Origin: Cryptomeria japonica
Lineage: Eukaryota > Streptophyta > Pinopsida > Cupressales > Cupressaceae
NCBI RefSeq assembly: GCF_030272615.1
Contig: NC_081406.1
Coordinates: 242,663,218-242,723,217, forward strand
DNA: 60,000 nt
Direction of reading: 5' to 3'
The position numbers and the translations under genes are program-made. The notes beneath the pieces are model-generated. The model was given only the letters and a program-made list of their open reading frames with translations. It was not told the DNA's origin and ran no database searches. Positions 9,709 through 21,810 of this stretch are shown piece by piece; position 1 is the first letter of the stretch, and each line of letters opens with the position of its first letter.

Positions 9709-11317
9709 AAAATATAAGCATACAGATTATAATATTAAATATTTTCAGAAATGTGCAATCTGACCTTTCATAGCAGAGAAAATCAGACTTCGGAATTTGT
9801 ATTGAATCATTCTTCCAATGGCAATTAATACATTCATGCTCAAGAAACAATAATATTCAGCCACTCAAGAATACATACCCAGATTTATATGCACAACAAT
9901 GGAAAATAAATCTGTCCAACCTCTATTTGCAGTTGTTTGAGAATGGTGTTGACAATCTATAAACATATGATCATAAGTCTGCATAGGAAGGTGCTAGACT
10001 TATAAATTAAGGCTTCTGTATTCATCCTGCTTCATAAAGAGTCAACAAACTCCAGGTTCTAGTTATATGAAGGGTTGTCTATAACAAAGTAAGCTTGAAT
10101 GTCTCTTTCCAAACCTGCATCCAAGGGCAGATGCAATCGTCCAACCTTCAGCTCTCACCTTACAAGGAGCTTTTCTCCACAAACTCATGGTTGAAGTAGA
10201 TACTTAGGGAAGGTCGAGTGCTCAGGAGAAAATAGCTGCCAAAGCTCGCCCAACGAAGATTCTTCAAATTAATCACACACTTTTAATACGACCATGCAGC
10301 AAGTTATTAATGTCTTCAGAAGGATTTCCATGGATTATCTCTTCGAATTATTGCCAAGGCCATACACAGGAAAGACTCTTGCGTCAATATATTTTTCCCT
10401 GCTTCGACTATTGTTTTTTCTATGTAGTAGATATTAATATTCATGACTCTGAAAATAGCCTCTATAATATCATGCACCAAACCTTAGAGTCATGACAGGC
10501 ATAAATTTTTACCTACAAGAGTTGGAGACCTCACAAATATCTCACTTCAACAATTTGAACTTATACGAAGACCTTTTATTGAGTCAGCCAATCTAATAAT
10601 ATTGACTATTTCAATCAAAGCCACTATTTCATAATAAAATTGCAATATTAAACTGACCGATGCTTCTAATGCTTACTTGACTTCTTTAATTAATTCCGGC
10701 CCAAATTAAACAAACCATGGCTTATGATATTATTGTATCCTTTATTTATTTTGTAGATGGTGTATCATAAACCCCTAATAAACCCATGCCAAATATATAT
10801 ACAACACATATTTCAATATCTTACTGGCATATAAAATCCAGAATAAAATATCTTTATTTTCCAAATAGGCAGAAATTACCTCAGGTCTGCGGATACCCTT
10901 ATTATTGCACATTTGTCTTCGAAGGAAGACTTCACAAATTTGGCCCAGCTATGGACTCCGTCCTGAATCCACCCTTTAGGAAGAGCTAGGTTTTTGTCCA
11001 ACCCTTTTGTCAAACTCTTGAAGGTTTCCATCGCCAGAAATCCTAAATCATCATATCAAATCCATAAGCATGCTTTGCTACAACCCCAGGAACCTCCTTA
11101 TAAAGACCTCCAGGAAACATCTAGAAGATTAGGTCGACTTTAATATTTGTCATAGTTGGAGAAATTTATTTAATAAAATGACTCATTTTACTATTTTCAC
11201 TTTATTTTATAATTAAATTAATCAATTAAAGTCATCTCTTTTGTAATATATTTTTTTCTGGACGACTTAATTAATGAATTTAATTAAGTCACTTTGTAAA
11301 AAATAGAGGACATTACA
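9709..11317 (-). repeat. LTR-like sequence ending in GGACATTACA
   Basis: The right end (11317) reads GAGGACATTACA. The block 10900-11317 is related to 23590-23956 (GCTAGGTTTTTG, CAACCC, CATCATATCAAATCCA, CCAGGAACCTCCTTA, AGGTCGAC, AAATTTATTTAATA). On the minus strand it therefore starts TGTAATGTCC like the other LTRs, with the purine tract AATGAGGAGGTG just before it. The lower boundary is not clear; 9709-10300 shows no recognisable feature. No gene is supported here. Confidence 0.5.
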
Positions 11318-11329
11318 ACACCTCCTCAT

Positions 11330-12903
11330 TAAGGAGGCTTTTGGTCCCCAAAACTCAAGGACTCAACAAATGTGAAATTCTTCTCCACATCCTCCATATG
11401 ATACCTGTACGTTAGGAATTCAGAAATCATCACAAGCATATATTCAAAACACTAATCTAGCTCAATCACAAAAACTACAATGTAATGATCTATCCTAAAA
11501 CACAATCAATAGAGACATGAAAACAAAGCATACAAAACTAAAGATTATGCAAACCAAATGTCAATTTGAATGCTCCTTCATGCGGCTCCATTGTTCTTCT
11601 TTCTTCTCCAAATAGCCTTTGTTTGTGGATCTCACCTTCAAGTGCATACACCTAATGTGAAAGCAAGAATGACATTGACACAAGAGTACTTGAAGCATGA
11701 TTGATTAGCAATTCGATAACCTGATTATTCTCATTCGACAAAGTGATTATGACAAAGTGATTAGATTGGGATTGAAGAAATTCATCCAATTTATAGAAAA
11801 ATTGGAGAGATGAACAAATTAGTATGATTCAATTCAAATGGAAATTGCAAATCAATTATGTCAATTATGACAAATTATGACAAATTATGCACTTTCTATG
11901 CAAAATTTGTTGATTGATAATTTATGACAAATTATGACAAACTTCTATATCAAAAATTGATTGATTGTCAATTATGACAAATTATGACAAATTTCTTTGT
12001 CATTCCCATGAAACTAGGAGGAAAATAGGAGAGAATTGAAATTAGAAATTAGGAAATTAGAAAATAGGTGGAAAATTAGAAAATTAGAAAATAGGTGGAA
12101 AATTAGAAAATTAGGTAAATTAATTAATAATTTATCATTTATTAATTAATTCACAAAAAGAGGAATAATTAGCCAATTAAATGAACATTTAATTGCGATG
12201 AGAAGACTTAGGATAAATAAATAATTTATTAATCCTAGAGGAAGAAATGACACACAAGGTTAAATGATTAAATCATGAAACCCTAGAAGATGAATTAGCA
12301 ATGCGAGAATGACAATTAGGTCTTGATTGAAGATAATTGATATCGATCATGATTTTGAATTGATAAATGACCCATGTGATAAATGATTTAATTGATAAAT
12401 GCGCCAATTGACGAGGAACAATGACTAATTGATCCAAATTGACATGATTGAGAAGGATGACGATGATCGATGACAAATCGATTGCAAAATTGAAGAGATT
12501 GACAAGGACAACGATCGATGACAAATCGATCGCATGATGATAAGATTGACAAAAGGATGAGAACCGATGATCGATGACAAATTGATCGCGTAATGATAAT
12601 ATTGATAAGAGGACAAAACCCTAATTAGGATTGACGATGTCCAAAATGATGACAAATGAACACGCACATTGATGCGACAGGATAAGATTGTCCAAAATCA
12701 TGATTGAAGATTGTTGTCGACAAGACCAAATTTGAGAGCGAGATGAATGAAGAATATAGAAGAATGATTCGATGCTCGCAAATGATAAAAACCAAGTGCG
12801 TAACATAGGAGAAATGTTAATGCGACGCAAAAACCTAAAATGAGGCAATGCGCAAATGTTAAAGTACGACTCCGCAAGCGTTGACCATTTTTAGGTGTCT
12901 ACA
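11330..12903 (-). repeat. 3' LTR of the decayed gypsy, rich in short repeats
   Basis: Starts (minus) TGTAGACACC immediately after the integrase C-terminal frame, as expected of a 3' LTR; ATGAAAGATGG lies just before it. The body contains clusters of direct repeats: ATTATGACAAATTATGACAA (11860-11995), AAAATTAGAAAATAGGTGG (12040-12115) and GATCGATGACAAATCGATCG-like words (12465-12600). The lower limit is approximate. No coding sequence. Confidence 0.5.
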
Positions 12904-13311
12904 ATACCATCTTTCATTACTTGGAAGTTGTCCCTTGTGACCAGTTAACTAAGTTCTATTCACCTCTCTTCAAGTCTTACACTCTTTCTTTTGAAGCACT
13001 ACATCAACTTCCAACTCTTCTTGTCTGCTTGGAGCAAGGTCTTCAATTGGAGGTAACAACACTTCTTCGTCATCAAGCATGGCCGGTTCAGATAGGCAAA
13101 GGTTTGCAACGTTCAGCATTGAATGGATTTTCATATACTGAGGCAAATCTAAACAAAATTCATTATTATTCATTTGTTCTACAATCTAAAATGGGCCATA
13201 CCTTAAGGGCTTTAGTTTTCTTTCTTGCCCCAGGAGTTCTATTTTCAGGTACAACAAAACCTGGTCTCCAACTTTGACTTTGTGCTCACCTCACTGCTAA
13301 TCATGCTGTTC
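12904..13311 (-). pseudogene. gypsy integrase, C-terminal part
   Basis: Minus-strand reading gives HKVKVGDQVLLYLKIELLG, then LKPLRYGPF, then LDLPQYMKIHSMLNVANLCL, followed by an acidic tail ending in LPPIEDLAPS. These match the C-terminal end of plant gypsy integrases (VGD-VWL, GPF, DLP-----I--VFNV--LKLY). One internal stop follows GPF, and stops lie in the HDQ*-like segment at the upstream edge. It directly precedes the LTR at 12903. Its upstream half lies at 18162 and beyond, separated by insertions. Confidence 0.75.
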
Positions 13312-13795
13312 TGTAATAATCTATACAAAAACTATACAATTAACTTACTACATCCGAATCTCTAAACAACATAATACACTGAAATACTGAAATCTGGATT
13401 ACATGGATAAATAACAGCATGCTACCACACTAAACCTGCAACGCATGCGATGATCTGCAAGCAATTCTCTAAAACTGATTGATAGTGTACTGTGTACAGC
13501 TGTGACAGACCACCAAATACTTGCCAAAAGTGAAGAAAGTGAATATCTTCAGCACAATTGCAGCCCCTGGACGAGACTGCCAAAGGGAGCCAAAGAGGTT
13601 TCTTCCTTTGGTTTCAAAATTCATGGATTTTGTCCTCAAATCAGCTACATAACACTAATGCAGAAATGTAACAGCAGAAGAGGATACAGTCACAGCCAAA
13701 CCCCTCATTTTATAGCACAAAGGAGTTTCCAAATCCCAATTTATCTATAATCTGACTACATTCCAAGAATAGAGAATGTTTTTTCAAATCAAAAT

Positions 13796-14149
13796 TGTTG
13801 GAATTGATAGTTGAATCCCACAACTCCCAGAAATCACCTACAAGCAAAATACCTGTCACAAGGAGAGATCAAAGCAACTGATTTGCTCAACAACCTAAGA
13901 ATTGTATTGATGCAATAATTTGAATGTATGATAAATCCTTATGTAAGGAAATAAGAAACCCTAGATCAAACCCCTAGGTAAGGATATCATTAGATTATGA
14001 TAAGTGTCGTCATCCTATGCAATGAGACAGCATGCCCTAAAAACAGCTCAATCTAATAATTAAAAAAAAAATCCTAAGTTTGGCTTAAGTGAATAAAGTA
14101 AAAAGGGGCATTAATTAATTACTAGGTGATTTTTCTATTTACTCTAACA
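13796..14149 (-). repeat. 3' LTR of the nested copia
   Basis: Starts TGTTGGAATTGAT and ends CTCTAACA in plus orientation. It shares AAATACCTGTCACAA, AAGGATATCATTAGATTATG and AAGTGAATAAAGTAAAA with 17544-17898. Confidence 0.85.
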
Positions 14150-15057
14150 CCTTCCCTTAAGTTCAACTTAGGGAGAAGCTAAAAACCTAATGATGATTGC
14201 AACAGTGGACGTATGAATGGGTCTCAACTATAAGGTGATGAGGTACCCATGTGCAAACAAATGAATCTCTCATAACCAGAGAAAAGGAGAAAACCTCATA
14301 GGAAAAAGCTCCTCTCCAAAAGAGAGAAAAAAGAAATAAAAGCATACATGTGACAGAAGAATGTAGGACTTAATATGTCCTTCCAAGTAGTGCTTCAGTC
14401 ACGTAAGTACAATCAAGATCCCCCCCATAGGAGAGAAAGGAAGAGATGTTGACTCCCCCCCACAAGGAAGTATGTCCTTTGCTAAAAGTGAATGGTCGAA
14501 GAAGAATGTTGAAGATGATCAAAAATCAGAATACAATGTTCCTTCTTTTTAGAAGAAACAAATCCAACAGTGAATGCAGAAGAAAGTCCCTCAGGAGAAG
14601 AGGTCTCAAGATGAGTGCCTTAGGAAATTGATCAAGGGTCAACATGTTTGAATCGAAAGATGCCAAATTAAATGAAGCAAATACAAACAACTGTGAAGAT
14701 CCCTGTAGAACAAACTCCAAAGGCAATGATGAAGAGATGATAGGTGGGCTATAGCTATAATCCTAGACAAAGTGAATATCCTCAATCATGTCCCCAATAT
14801 TTCTAATGTGTGACTCAACAAATAACACTGCAATGTCTAGCAATAAGTCATTACACAAAGCTGAAGTTGAAAGACAACAACATCCTGCTAAACTGAATTT
14901 TTCCTTGAATATGCAAGAGGTTGAGGTTGTGGAGGAGGTGAAAGCTCAACACAAGTCTCATGAACCAAGGCGGGTGATGAAAGTACACATAGGTTCAAGT
15001 GACCAAACTTCTCTTTAGATATGTGATCCACTCTAGATGCATGAGAGTGTAAACTAG

Positions 15058-16445
15058 TCAATGGTTCTGCAAGATCATTAGGAGCAAGTGTGAGAAGGCA
15101 TACAATTGAAATGCATGATCAACTATCCCAATTGCAGTGATCTCTCTACTCTGCAAATCTTTGATAAGCACTGAATTAGGTGTGAACTCAAACGGTCTTC
15201 CTTGCTCCATTGTGTACAATCTGAGAGATGGAAAAGAGATTGGAGGATAGTGAAGGAACACAAAGTACATCCTGAAATATGCCATCATCAATATTGATTG
15301 ATCCTTTCCCACTAACACTCATTCAAGTGTTATTTCCCATTTGTATATTTGGTGAAGTACAAGGCTCATATGAAGAGAACATAAGCGAAGATGAAGCCAT
15401 GTGATGTGAGGCTCTTGAATCAAGAATGCCATCAGCTACACTGACGACCGGTGGATGCAAAGAGTGCATGGTCTTTCATCTTGTCTACTCCACTTGCCAT
15501 GCCTGAGGATCCGGATTGTGCTAGTGATGATGTGGAAGAAGAGGATGTCATAGATGAAGGCAACTGGATGTGATTCTTTTGTAGGTGTTTTAGCTCATCA
15601 ATCTACTTTGCATAATACCGATGCTCATCATGTCTTGACTTTTTGCAATATGCACATCTTGATTTGTTCTTCTTTGTTCTTCTTAGATGATTCCTCCTTA
15701 GAAGAGGGAGAGGACTCAGAGGTATCCTGTGAATATGATTCCTTTTCTTGCTTTTTTTTCTTGGAATCCTTGTGTTTTTGTTCCTTTGCCTTTCTATTTG
15801 AAGTATTTTGGTCTTTGGTGCAATGTGTTGCAATAAGAACTTGCAATTTTGAAGACTGAAATGTGCTCATTTGTACTAACTTTGCCTTCTCCCTAGTGAG
15901 TGATGTAGCAAAATCATCAAGTGAAGGCATAGTAAATCTAGTACCAAGTGCATCTCTAGTAACATAAAAGATGGAAACAATAACTGAATTATCAGGACAA
16001 AGCTTGGCAAGGATGGAAAAAATCAACTGAAAGTCCTGTTTCTCAATACCACTCTGTGACAACTACAATATGAGAGACTAGAGTTTGGTGAAGAAGTCCT
16101 AGATGCTGTCAAAATCTGTAGGATTCAAATCAATAAGTTCATTCTCCAACTAAAATCCTTTCAAGGTATATTGCTTCCCAAAGTCTCCAATTGAGTCCAG
16201 ATCTGATTGGGTGTGGTCCAAGATTCGACATGAAACAAGAGATCAAGAGACAGAGACATGCAGAATGTCCCAAGAGCCTCATCACATTTGTTAAACGATT
16301 TTTTCTTCTTTGCAACTCTTATTGGTTGAAGTTCTATAATTATGGTCACTTTGTACAACCCTTTAATCTTCAAATGTACCTCCATTTGTTTTTTCAATCC
16401 ATAGTAGTTGTATGGAGTGAGTGGAGTGATATAGGTTGGATCCAT
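15058..16445 (-). pseudogene. copia gag-protease remnant
   Basis: Starts at ATG 16445 (MDPTYITPLTPYNYYGLKKQ). Gag continues with SWTTPNQIWTQLETL, then, after frame changes, FTMPSLDDFATSL, a lysine/serine-rich stretch and a degenerate zinc knuckle (CAYCKKSRHDEHRYY) near 15610. A protease-like DSRASHHMASS lies near 15400, where the catalytic triplet would normally read D-S-G. The final part gives EFTPNSVLIKDLQ, then ITAIGIVDHAFQLYAFSH, the usual region between protease and integrase in copia. Several stops and frameshifts are needed. Pol is absent downstream (14150-15057 holds no recognisable coding). Confidence 0.65.
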
Positions 16446-17530
16446 GCTGATTGAATTAAAAATACAGAAGTTGAAAGATAAACAGCAGTATAGATGCTCA
16501 CAATGCAATAAAATTCCCCTTTGTTCCAAAAAAATTGACCTTATTGCAAGCTTTTCAAGAATAGAACCAAAAAGGAAAAACCTAAGATCTGATGAATATA
16601 AAAGGTACCTGGTAATATGTTGGAAAAATGAAGTCTGAGATTTGTGTAGGGTTGAACCAGCTTTTTGATACCACAAGAATCATGAAAAATTGAGCTCCAA
16701 GGTAAAAGTTATGAGCCTCTAAGTGAAAACAGCAAGATCTGGCTTCAACTAGCAATAATTTCTACCCACGACAAAATCTCGAAATATGAGTAGCACCATA
16801 GATCGGGCTTGGAACTAGCTTTCCAATGGTATGTAGTTTATGAAATATTGAGTTCATAGGCCTAGGATACACCAGGTTTTGTAAAACTTGCCCAGTCTAC
16901 CTTGCAAGAGGAATTAGGGACTAAAATATAGCCCCTAGTCCTATTGTGGATCACAGGGTTGGGTGTTGAGTGGGTGGCTCCTAAATGCCAAGGACCCTTG
17001 GTTGGGGCTCAAGGGATGGGAGAGCAGTGGGACATGGTGTGGTGCAGCAAAGGTGGGATACAGGCAATGTTGATGGGTGATGGCTGAAATATTCCAACAT
17101 GGAAAAATCACATCAACAATCAAAAAATCATGCCAGCTTGCTGTTTGGATGATGTCAGCATCTAAATTTTAAAAAAGTTGCCACAATATTTCCAGATCAC
17201 AGATTTTCTGTGTAGGACCTCCGTTCTTTGTGTAGGCTGTGGTTCATTTGCACGAAAACTAATGCAACATGTACAATTGTGTACGAATTGTACAAATTCC
17301 TATGCCTATATGAACTCTGTATAGCTGTACATTATTTCTAGCTTTGTGAAATGTGCCCCTGAAAATTTGTCCCCAAAATTCATCTGCTCAGGTTTTGACA
17401 AATGAACAGTTGGTCCTTAGGCTTTTGGGCATTCCAAACACAACGGCAAGGTTTGTTTTGCTCCAAGATGAATGGAGTTTTTGCTCAAGTTCGGATCTCT
17501 TAAAATTTTAATAGGAAGTTGCAGATATGG

Positions 17531-17543
17531 TGCTTTGATACTA
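17531..17543 (-). other. Primer binding site of the nested copia
   Basis: Minus strand TAGTATCAAAGCA, directly after the LTR end; two mismatches from TGGTATCAGAGCA. It sets minus-strand orientation. Confidence 0.75.
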
Positions 17544-17898
17544 TGTTGAAATTGATGATCGAACCCCCATATCTCCTAAAAATCACCCACAAACAAAATA
17601 CCTGTCACAAAGGGAGATCAAAGAAACTGATTTTCTCAACAACTTGAGATTTGTATTGATGCAAAAACCTATATGAATGAAAAATCCTTATTGAAAGGAA
17701 ATAATAAACCCTTGATCAAACCCTAGGTGAGGATATCATTAGATTATGACAAGTGTCCTCATCATATGCAATGAGACAAGATGACCTAAAAATAGCTCAA
17801 TGTAATAACATAAAAAGAACTCCTAAGCTTAGCTTAAGTGAATAAAGTAAAAGGGAACTTTAATTAATTATTAGGTGATTTTCCTGTTTAGTCTAACA
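17544..17898 (-). repeat. 5' LTR of the nested copia
   Basis: Starts TGTTGAAATTGAT and ends GTCTAACA in plus orientation; aligned with 13796-14149 along its whole length with scattered substitutions. Confidence 0.85.
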
Positions 17899-18161
17899 AA
17901 AAAGCCACAATAACTCAGCACCTCCATTTTGATAGCATAATTGCCCTCGTTGGAAAGTCAATTTGTAACTCCTATAATGCACTGTCTACAATTGACAATA
18001 TTAAATAGAAAATGCCCTTAAATATTGTTTATTTGTTATTGCTAATTTTCACAAACTGTAACCCCCCTTTAAGGATACTTCTTCCTCCAGCCCATCAGGA
18101 AAATTAAAGTAATGGGCTTATGGGATGCTGCAGGGTGATTTAATGAAAGGGGGGCATTACA

Positions 18162-19184
18162 AGCTTGGACATGGTATGGGACTCCCTCAATCTCTTTTGA
18201 ACTTGGAGATGGATTTGCCAAATCTTGTTTATAAATTCTCAGCATTGTAAATCTTTGTGTGCACATTTTCTCCCTCTTTGGATTACTATCCTGATGCAAC
18301 ATCCAATGGATTGGTTGGTAGAAACTTGAAACATGTCTCAAAAGGTGTCAAATTGGTGGATGTATGAATTTTTCTATTGTAAGAGTGCTAAATATATGCT
18401 AATTCTCATCTCATGTTCTTGGATGCGTCTGATTATAGCCCCTTGACAGCACATCACTTTGGTTTGAGGATGGAATGCATTTAATCTCCACAATTGGGTA
18501 GCCATTCATTTCCACAATGCACAACAAAATTTCCCTAAAAATTGCTAGTCTCAATCTGAAATGAGTCTTTTTGGCAAACCAAATTTTCACCCATACACGT
18601 GTAAAGTAAAAGAACAACTCAACTTCATCTTTTTCTTGACAATGTCTTCTTACATGGGACAAAAATCTTACCACTTTGTGTTTGCAGCTATACATATCTG
18701 AAGTCTTCATCTTTCTTGTAAACCTCCACACAACACACTCTCTTATATGCGATGATCAAGCAGAATTGTCGTAAAAGTCCCATCCACTTAGTGTCGTGCT
18801 TGTTGCAATTTTTTTTGAGCTTGCAGATATTGGAGAGATTGACTATCGGTATGAATAATTGTTTGTTCCCAACAAGTAGTGTTTCCATTTAGTCATCACT
18901 TGTACCAATGTATACAATTCTTTGTGATAACCACAATAATTTATAACTGCCCCATGAAATAATTCAGAGTGATAACAAAATCGTTTTCCTCTTTGCAAGA
19001 AAACAACCTTGTTAGGACTAAAATTGGTGCCCCTATAAAAATTTGTTTTTCATGTCAAATTTGTAGTAAGCATCCTTGTCATGTTGTCAGTGTTAGCCAA
19101 CTTTTCTCCTTTGTCAAGCTGTAAGATGTTTTTGTCTAGGTCTAGTTTCTTCTTGCAGATTGTTCAAGTTTACATTGTGCCAAG
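18162..19184 (-). pseudogene. gypsy RNase H-integrase remnant
   Basis: With frame changes the minus strand reads FCYHSELFHGAVINYCGYHK, then ELYTLVQ--TKWKHYLLG, which is the end of a gypsy RNase H. SDxQSLxYLQAQKKLQQ-like residues and KWMGLL follow. Next come integrase core fragments, VWVKIWFAKKTHF and NAFHPQT (the conserved A-F-H-P-Q-T before the catalytic glutamate helix), then FINKIWQIHLQVQ near 18180. Catalytic residues cannot all be placed because of frameshifts. The upstream edge is cut by an LTR at 19185. The lineage differs from the 28.8-40.6 kb gypsy, whose integrase has ATEYLTKWAEA. Confidence 0.65.
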
Positions 19185-20049
19185 TGTAATGTCCCCTATT
19201 TGGGATTGACCTAAATCTTGCCCTTGTTATTATCAAAACTGCTCGCTTCCTCTCTTTATGAATTCTGAAATTGGTTATGAAGTTCGATGCTCCTTTGAAT
19301 GAATCGATTGATCTTCTTCTTGGTTTGATGCCTTCTTTAAATGATGTCCCTTCACTTTATACCCTTCGTGGAGACAAAGGGTCACATCTCTTGGTTATGA
19401 AAAGATACATCTGTTTGGCAAAACTGTTGCCCTTTTACTTCTCTTTCAATCTTTACCTATCTCTCACTTCTCTAATCTGTCTTTACTGCTTTTTAAATCT
19501 GCATATGTCCCATTTAAGATCTGCTTATCTTCCTCTTCTAGATCTGCATATCTTATTTTCTTCTTTCCTTCTCAATTCTCGTTTAAGATCCCTCCATATA
19601 TTTATGCTCTGAATCTGCTCTAGATCTCCTCCAATCCCACTTCCTTTCCCTCATTCCATTTGATCCCTCTTCCCTTTTATATCTCCCAATATGAGGGAGA
19701 GGTCACTCCTCTTCAGCATGTATGCCCTTTGGCAAAAAGACAACCTTTCACAATTCCCTCCTTTGAAATAGTACAGCCCTTCATGGTTTTTGTCCTTTGA
19801 AAGAGACAGCCTTTCACCATTAGCACCCTTTGAAATTGTGCAACCCTTCATTTCCTCCTCATTTCTTTTTCCGTTTATCCTTCTTTTATTCCTGTCCTCC
19901 ATTCTCTCTTCCTTCCTCTCCCCTCTTTCAAATGAATTATTATCCCTTTTATATCTTATGTTTGAGGAAGTCACAACTCTTCATGTCATACCTCTTGACC
20001 TTTCATTAAAATTAATTAACTTGTAATTATATTAATTTATTATTTTATT

Positions 20050-21760
20050 TTTTTGGTCGGTAAACATTTTGTATTATTTTTATCAAATATAAAGTCTGCA
20101 ACAGCATACATTCAGTTTCAAAGTATGTATATCATCAGAAGAGACAAAACCAAACCCTACCCTCCGCTCCTACATTCCTCCAGACGGGTATTCAAATTTT
20201 CACCCAGAGAGTCTACCCCAAAATATATCATTGCTACAAAATTTTCGTAATCACTACAAAAATCACAGTATATTGATCACATTACAAAAAATATGGTAAA
20301 AAAAGAGACCCCCCCGGTTCACTATTCATGCACTTCACTACCCTGGCCATCACTTGCCTGTGCCACCTCACCTCGCCTTTGCCCCCTCCTGGAGCTCTGT
20401 CCACCCACCACTCCTCGCCTCCGTGTAGCTCGGCCCCTGCGATTCCCTTGTTGCTGCCCATCTCTCCAGTAGTCCGCTAGCTTGAACTTGAGTTTTGTCA
20501 ATTCCATCAGCTCCTACGGCAATCCTGAGTCTAGCACTAACTCCCAATCGGTAACATAGTCACGAATAGCGGGCCATCCTTCCACAGCTTCATGCCTTCT
20601 CACATTCCTATCCTCAAGGGCTCGCTAGAGGATGAAAGGGTGAACATGTGGAGGGTACCCCGGAACGGCCACCCAATCGCCCAAGGCCTTATAATCCCTT
20701 GTCCAGGCTCTGCAAATGCAAGAAGATCATCCAATCGTTGCCTCCATTTTGGGCTCACACATCTCTCCATTACCCTTTTCACCTCCTGATTACTTGCACA
20801 CTCCAACCCCCGAGCACAGAACATGGACAAGATGCCCGTGTTCGTGCAATATTTCTGATTTGCAAGTATGAAATCATAGCCGAGAACCTGACAGACCTGC
20901 AAAGGAAAGAAAGGGTCGTCCACAGTTAAAACAATCTTCAACCTCTTAATAGTGATTTTGCCCCAAAAGGCCATCTGCTGCTTTGAGGCCTTCAGACTAA
21001 AATTCGCCTCCATTCCTTGTTTATTGAATTCATCTTGCACCTGTCACAATTGTTTGGAAGCCACCCCATCATGTAAATCAAAAGCTGTGTTTGCACACAT
21101 CCCACGACAACCAAAAGTGGCAATAAAGCCTGGAGTATGCAAACCTATCGGGCCATAAATGCATATCACCAAAGTCTGCCAACTCACTACATGCCGTCCT
21201 TCCTTCATGACAACCGCCAAATTGGGTGCGCATAAAGGTAATGTCTGTAGTACTCCAGCTTATGACTCCATCACTCTTCATCGTGCCACATCAACGGCCA
21301 ATTTGGACAAGGAGTCTGCCAACGCATTTCCCTCGTGATACACATGCGAAATTTTGAAATTTTTAAAGCCTGCTAATTTCTTCCCAATGATTCAGACTAA
21401 TTTGTCCATTTTCCATACATGTGCACCCCCGTTGGCGATTGCATTAATCACGATCTGGGAATCACCTTCCAGATGCAATTGATCAATCTTGAGCCTTTTT
21501 GCCAAGTCCACCGCCAACATAGCCCCCTGAATTTCTGCTTCATTGTTGGTTCCTATCTCCAATTGCTTTGAATCAATTGCAAGTATATTTCCTTCTGAAT
21601 CACGAGCTACACATTCAGCTCCTGAGGGTCCAGGGTTCCCTTTTGAAGCTCTGTCAAAATTTACCTTCACCCAACCTGAGTCTGGTTTGGCCCATTGCAC
21701 TCCCTCTCTACTCGTCCTAGGATCAAACCTAGACTGCCCATTAGCAGGCAATTTTAAATG
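20050..21760 (-). mobile_element. Insertion carrying an RNase H-like ORF (possibly LINE-derived)
   Basis: It interrupts the LTR at an AT-rich site (TTATTATT words on both sides). On the minus strand the 3' side ends CCAAAAAAATAAAATAATAAA, which could be a degraded poly(A) tail. Its coding part begins with an RNase H domain at the very 5' end, as in a 5'-truncated non-LTR retrotransposon. I see no reverse transcriptase. A retrocopy or a fragment of another element remains possible. Confidence 0.45.
20322..21751 (-). pseudogene. RNase H (RVT_3-like) protein fragment plus unknown C-terminal region
   Basis: From 21751 the frame gives W-KPDSGWVKVNFDRASKG, NPGPSGAECVARDSEGN, a central E--AMLAVDLA helix, then LHLEGDSQIVINAI. 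This is the plant RVT_3-type RNase H pattern, with the catalytic Asp of NFD, the Glu of NEAE and the Asp of EGDS visible. After a stop it continues as FKISHVYHEGNALADSLSKL, the usual end of that domain. Downstream, 21040-20600 is an open frame of 146 residues and 20507-20322 a short arginine/glycine-rich frame (GNRRGRATRRRG). Neither is recognised. Stops separate the pieces, so it is not functional as read. Confidence 0.55.
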
Positions 21761-21810
21761 TTATTATTATTATGCATTTTTAAATCTTATTTCAGGAAAG
21801 GGACATTACA

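Larger units (their letters stand above)
13796..17898 (-). mobile_element. Deleted copia element, nested
   Basis: Two related LTRs of about 354 bp (13796-14149 and 17544-17898) flank a 3.4-kb interior. A methionine-tRNA primer site (17531-17543) sits beside the right-hand LTR and a purine tract (AACTTAAGGGAAGG) beside the left-hand one, so the element reads on the minus strand. Gag and protease remnants are present, but integrase, reverse transcriptase and RNase H are missing, so it is internally deleted. Flanks AAAAT and AAAAA are compatible with a decayed target duplication. Confidence 0.8.
13312..18161 (-). repeat. LTR inserted in integrase, itself split by a copia element
   Basis: Minus-strand start TGTAATGCCCCCC at 18161, end GATTATTACA at 13312. 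Integrase homology stops on one side (QIHLQVQKRLRESHTMSK) and resumes on the other (EQHD, then GEHKVKVGDQV), so this is an insertion. Excluding the copia at 13796-17898 the LTR is about 0.75 kb. A TATA-like TGCTATAAAATGAGG lies near 13710. No internal region is present, so it is probably a solo LTR. No matching target duplication is visible, so one end may have been altered. Confidence 0.6.
11318..19184 (-). mobile_element. Decayed gypsy element (3' LTR, integrase, RNase H) with nested insertions
   Basis: Minus-strand order is RNase H and integrase core (19184-18162), integrase C-terminal part (13311-12904), then a 3' LTR starting TGTAGACACC at 12903. The coding part is split by a 4.85-kb insertion (13312-18161) consisting of an LTR that contains a copia element. 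The upstream end is cut at 19185 by another LTR. The lower end of the 3' LTR is not resolved but lies above 11317. Confidence 0.7.
19185..21810 (+). repeat. LTR with TGTAATGTCCC/GGGACATTACA ends, interrupted
   Basis: Starts TGTAATGTCCCCTATTTGGG and ends AAAGGGACATTACA. The left 0.86 kb (19185-20050) matches 26482-27110 (ATTATCAAAACTGCTCGC, ATGAATTCTGAAATTGG, CTTGACCTTTCATT). The last 50 bases match 27090-27138. The 1.7 kb between is foreign. Orientation cannot be decided because the ends are inverted copies; plus is nominal. Confidence 0.7.

Noticed and set aside
11862-11995. Regularly spaced ATTATGACAA repeats as a CRISPR-like array
   Set aside because: Repeats are short, adjacent or irregularly spaced without unique spacers, and the context is a plant LTR.
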